Source: an uncultured Clostridia bacterium
Lineage (GTDB): Bacteria > Bacillota > Clostridia > Oscillospirales > Acutalibacteraceae
Direction of reading: 5' to 3'
Assembly (NCBI GenBank): GCA_945227095.1
Contig: CALYOC010000043.1
Location: 1 to 6,544, forward strand
DNA length: 6,544 nt
Part shown: piece by piece, positions 5,919-6,544 of the stretch
How positions within the stretch are numbered: position 1 is the stretch's first letter
Layout: every line of letters starts with the position of its first letter
The notes under the pieces: generated by a model
What the model saw: the letters and a program-made list of their open reading frames with translations, nothing else
Told to the model about the DNA's origin: nothing
Databases searched by the model: none
Position numbers and translations under genes: made by a program

Positions 5919-5947
5919 ATTATACCATTACATTTATCATTTGTCTA
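5919..5947 (-). promoter_or_regulatory. Promoter of fprA with extended -10
   Basis: TAGACA at 5942-5947 (5 of 6), 17-base spacer, perfect TATAAT at 5919-5924 preceded by TGG (5925-5927). Predicted start is near 5912, leader about 34 bases. Confidence 0.78.
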
Positions 5948-5980
5948 CTTAAAGAGATAAAAACAGAATGAAAATTTTGC

Positions 5981-5996
5981 TATCATAATTATGATA
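5981..5996. promoter_or_regulatory. Perfect 16-bp palindrome upstream of fprA (possible operator)
   Basis: TATCATAATTATGATA, two 7-base halves around AT, centred about 76 bases upstream of the predicted fprA start. It resembles, but does not equal, Fur/PerR-type boxes (TGATAAT/ATTATCA; TTATAAT/ATTATAA). Regulatory function is inference. Confidence 0.35.
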
Positions 5997-6131
5997 ATAT
6001 ATTTACGCCCAATGCCTCACAAATTTTACTTTTAAGTTAAAAATCCGTCGTTTTGTAACCGATTTTTGAACGGTTTTTTTACTGTTTTTAATAAGAAAAA
6101 ATATGTATTTTATCACTAAAAATAAGGAAAG

Positions 6132-6221
6132 ATGTATTTTGTATTCCCTATAAAAATCCTGCTAAAATTCACATTCTGTAAAGTACTTTTGCTTTATAGT
6201 GCATTTTCCCTATCGTTATAG
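6132..6221 (+). CDS. Weak candidate small ORF, 29-aa hydrophobic peptide
   Basis: ATG at 6132 follows AAGGAAAG with very short spacing. The 29 codons encode an almost wholly hydrophobic peptide (MYFVFPIKILL at the start) ending at TAG 6219-6221, inside the 6200-6231 hairpin. It is the only plus-strand candidate, against the direction of every gene. A possible TTGAAC-17-TAATAA promoter upstream is poor. Hydrophobic composition is expected by chance in T-rich DNA, so this is most likely not a gene. A type I toxin-like peptide is the interesting alternative. Confidence 0.15.
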   Translation: MYFVFPIKILLKFTFCKVLLLYSAFSLSL

Positions 6222-6231
6222 GGAAAATGCA
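6200..6231. repeat. Perfect 14-bp stem hairpin without a U-tract
   Basis: Arms 6200-6213 and 6218-6231 (TGCATTTTCCCTAT and its exact complement), loop CGTT. On the plus strand seven As follow; on the minus strand ACTATAAAGC follows, so neither direction has terminator geometry. Confidence 0.8.
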
Positions 6232-6241
6232 AAAAAATCAT

Positions 6242-6343
6242 CGGATTTTAAAGCGTAAAATCACATTTTAAGGCAAGAAATAATAAGTGAAATCAACTCA
6301 ATATCACGCCTAAAAAGTAGGAAAAACAGCTCTTTAAATCCGC
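6242..6343 (-). repeat. Nested imperfect inverted repeats, possible structured RNA
   Basis: The outer arms CGGATTTTAAAGC (6242-6254) and GCTCTTTAAATCCG (6329-6342) pair with small bulges. Inside them GGC...GTGA and TCAC...GCC segments (6271-6310 region) can also pair. No RNA family is recognised. Confidence 0.3.
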
Positions 6344-6359
6344 AAATTTCCGTACAAGA

Positions 6360-6385
6360 AAAACTGTATGTTTACAAACAGTTTT
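6360..6385 (-). terminator. A/T-rich hairpin, weak terminator candidate
   Basis: Arms AAAACTGT (6360-6367) and ACAGTTTT (6378-6385), with further pairing across an A/A mismatch. Minus RNA would end GTTTTTCTTG. It lies only about 30 bases after the predicted start from the 6420-6448 promoter, so it could attenuate that transcript. Low GC makes it weak. Confidence 0.35.
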
Positions 6386-6419
6386 CCCCTTCCCGAAAAA
6401 CGAAAAAACCGCCTAAAAA

Positions 6420-6448
6420 ATTATAATCATCATATGCCTTTTTGTCAT
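6420..6448 (-). promoter_or_regulatory. Orphan minus-strand promoter with no gene directly downstream
   Basis: ATGACA at 6443-6448 (5 of 6), 17-base spacer, perfect TATAAT at 6420-6425. Predicted start is near 6413. The upstream gene is closed off by the terminator at 6506-6536, so this would be a new transcript entering the gene-poor spacer toward fprA, whose ATG is about 535 bases away. Confidence 0.55.
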
Positions 6449-6505
6449 GTTTTTATTGAAATAAATAAAAATCAATACCTATCATACAGATAAACAATAA
6501 CACAA

Positions 6506-6536
6506 AACCTCCCCGGTCTCAGTGACCGAGGAGGTT
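6506..6536 (-). terminator. Rho-independent terminator of a gene beyond the right edge
   Basis: 13-bp stem, arms 6506-6518 and 6524-6536, loop of five. The only plus-strand mismatch (C6513/A6529) is a G-U pair in minus RNA. The minus tail TTTTGTGTTATTGTTT is U-rich. It belongs to a minus-strand gene whose coding part lies outside the window. Confidence 0.88.
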
Positions 6537-6544
6537 GGATAATA

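Larger units (their letters stand above)
5997..6419. other. Long AT-rich gene-poor spacer upstream of fprA
   Basis: No protein-coding gene is recognisable on either strand. The stretch holds homopolymer A/T runs, a perfect hairpin (6200-6231), an imperfect nested inverted repeat (6242-6343), an A/T-rich hairpin (6360-6385) and one weak short ORF on the plus strand (6132-6221). A strong-looking minus-strand promoter (6420-6448) points into it. It could be an sRNA locus, a very long fprA leader, or decayed sequence. Confidence 0.5.

Noticed and set aside
6057..6080. Plus-strand terminator AACCG-loop-CGGTT followed by Ts
   Set aside because: The stem is only 5 bp with a 9-base loop, and no plus-strand gene precedes it. 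T-runs are common in this spacer.
5997..6419. 6S RNA, riboswitch or other named RNA in the long spacer
   Set aside because: Looked for a long bulged rod, tRNA-like or riboswitch core elements on both strands and found none recognisable. Only generic hairpins are present.
1..6544. CRISPR array, tRNA, prophage or defence system
   Set aside because: No regularly spaced direct repeats, no cloverleaf, and no integrase, nuclease or phage genes were seen.

Overview
The window looks like chromosomal DNA of a strictly anaerobic Firmicute, most likely class Clostridia (an Oscillospiraceae/Lachnospiraceae-type gut or rumen bacterium). The evidence is a two-domain FprA-type flavodiiron protein of clostridial form, an oxygen-sensitive Fe-S quinolinate synthase, a clostridial MnmA variant, strong AGGAGG/GGAGG ribosome binding sites, sigma-A-like promoters and very AT-rich spacers. 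This assignment is inference; there is no rRNA or tRNA to anchor it.

All recognisable genes lie on the minus strand, so transcription runs from high to low coordinates. From right to left: 6506-6536 is a terminator for a gene outside the window. About 630 bases without a recognisable gene follow (5879-6505); they hold an apparently orphan minus-strand promoter, several hairpins, a palindrome and one weak 29-codon ORF. Then come fprA (4709-5878) with its own promoter, and a zinc-ribbon/TM2 membrane protein (4110-4607) with its own extended -10 promoter and a terminator. A small polytopic membrane-protein gene (3569-4006) is broken by one in-frame TAG. A MITE-like inverted-repeat element (3305-3584) abuts and supplies the 3' end of that broken gene. 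The nadA-mnmA operon (1166-3156, 2 bp between genes) has a good promoter at 3227-3255 and a terminator at 1115-1143. A CaCA-family cation antiporter (48-1022) comes last.

Functionally the genes are mostly housekeeping. NadA makes quinolinate for NAD, MnmA thiolates tRNA wobble uridines, and FprA reduces O2 or NO and protects the Fe-S enzymes of an anaerobe. The antiporter and the TM2 protein act at the membrane. NadA and MnmA both depend on cysteine-desulfurase chemistry, and this MnmA carries a third cysteine that fits Fe-S cluster binding.

I see no CRISPR array, phage, defence locus or obvious new multi-gene system. The items most worth a second look are the nonsense-interrupted membrane gene whose downstream half is still well conserved, the 280-bp MITE-like palindromic element beside it, and the non-coding region upstream of fprA with its unassigned promoter and structured segments.
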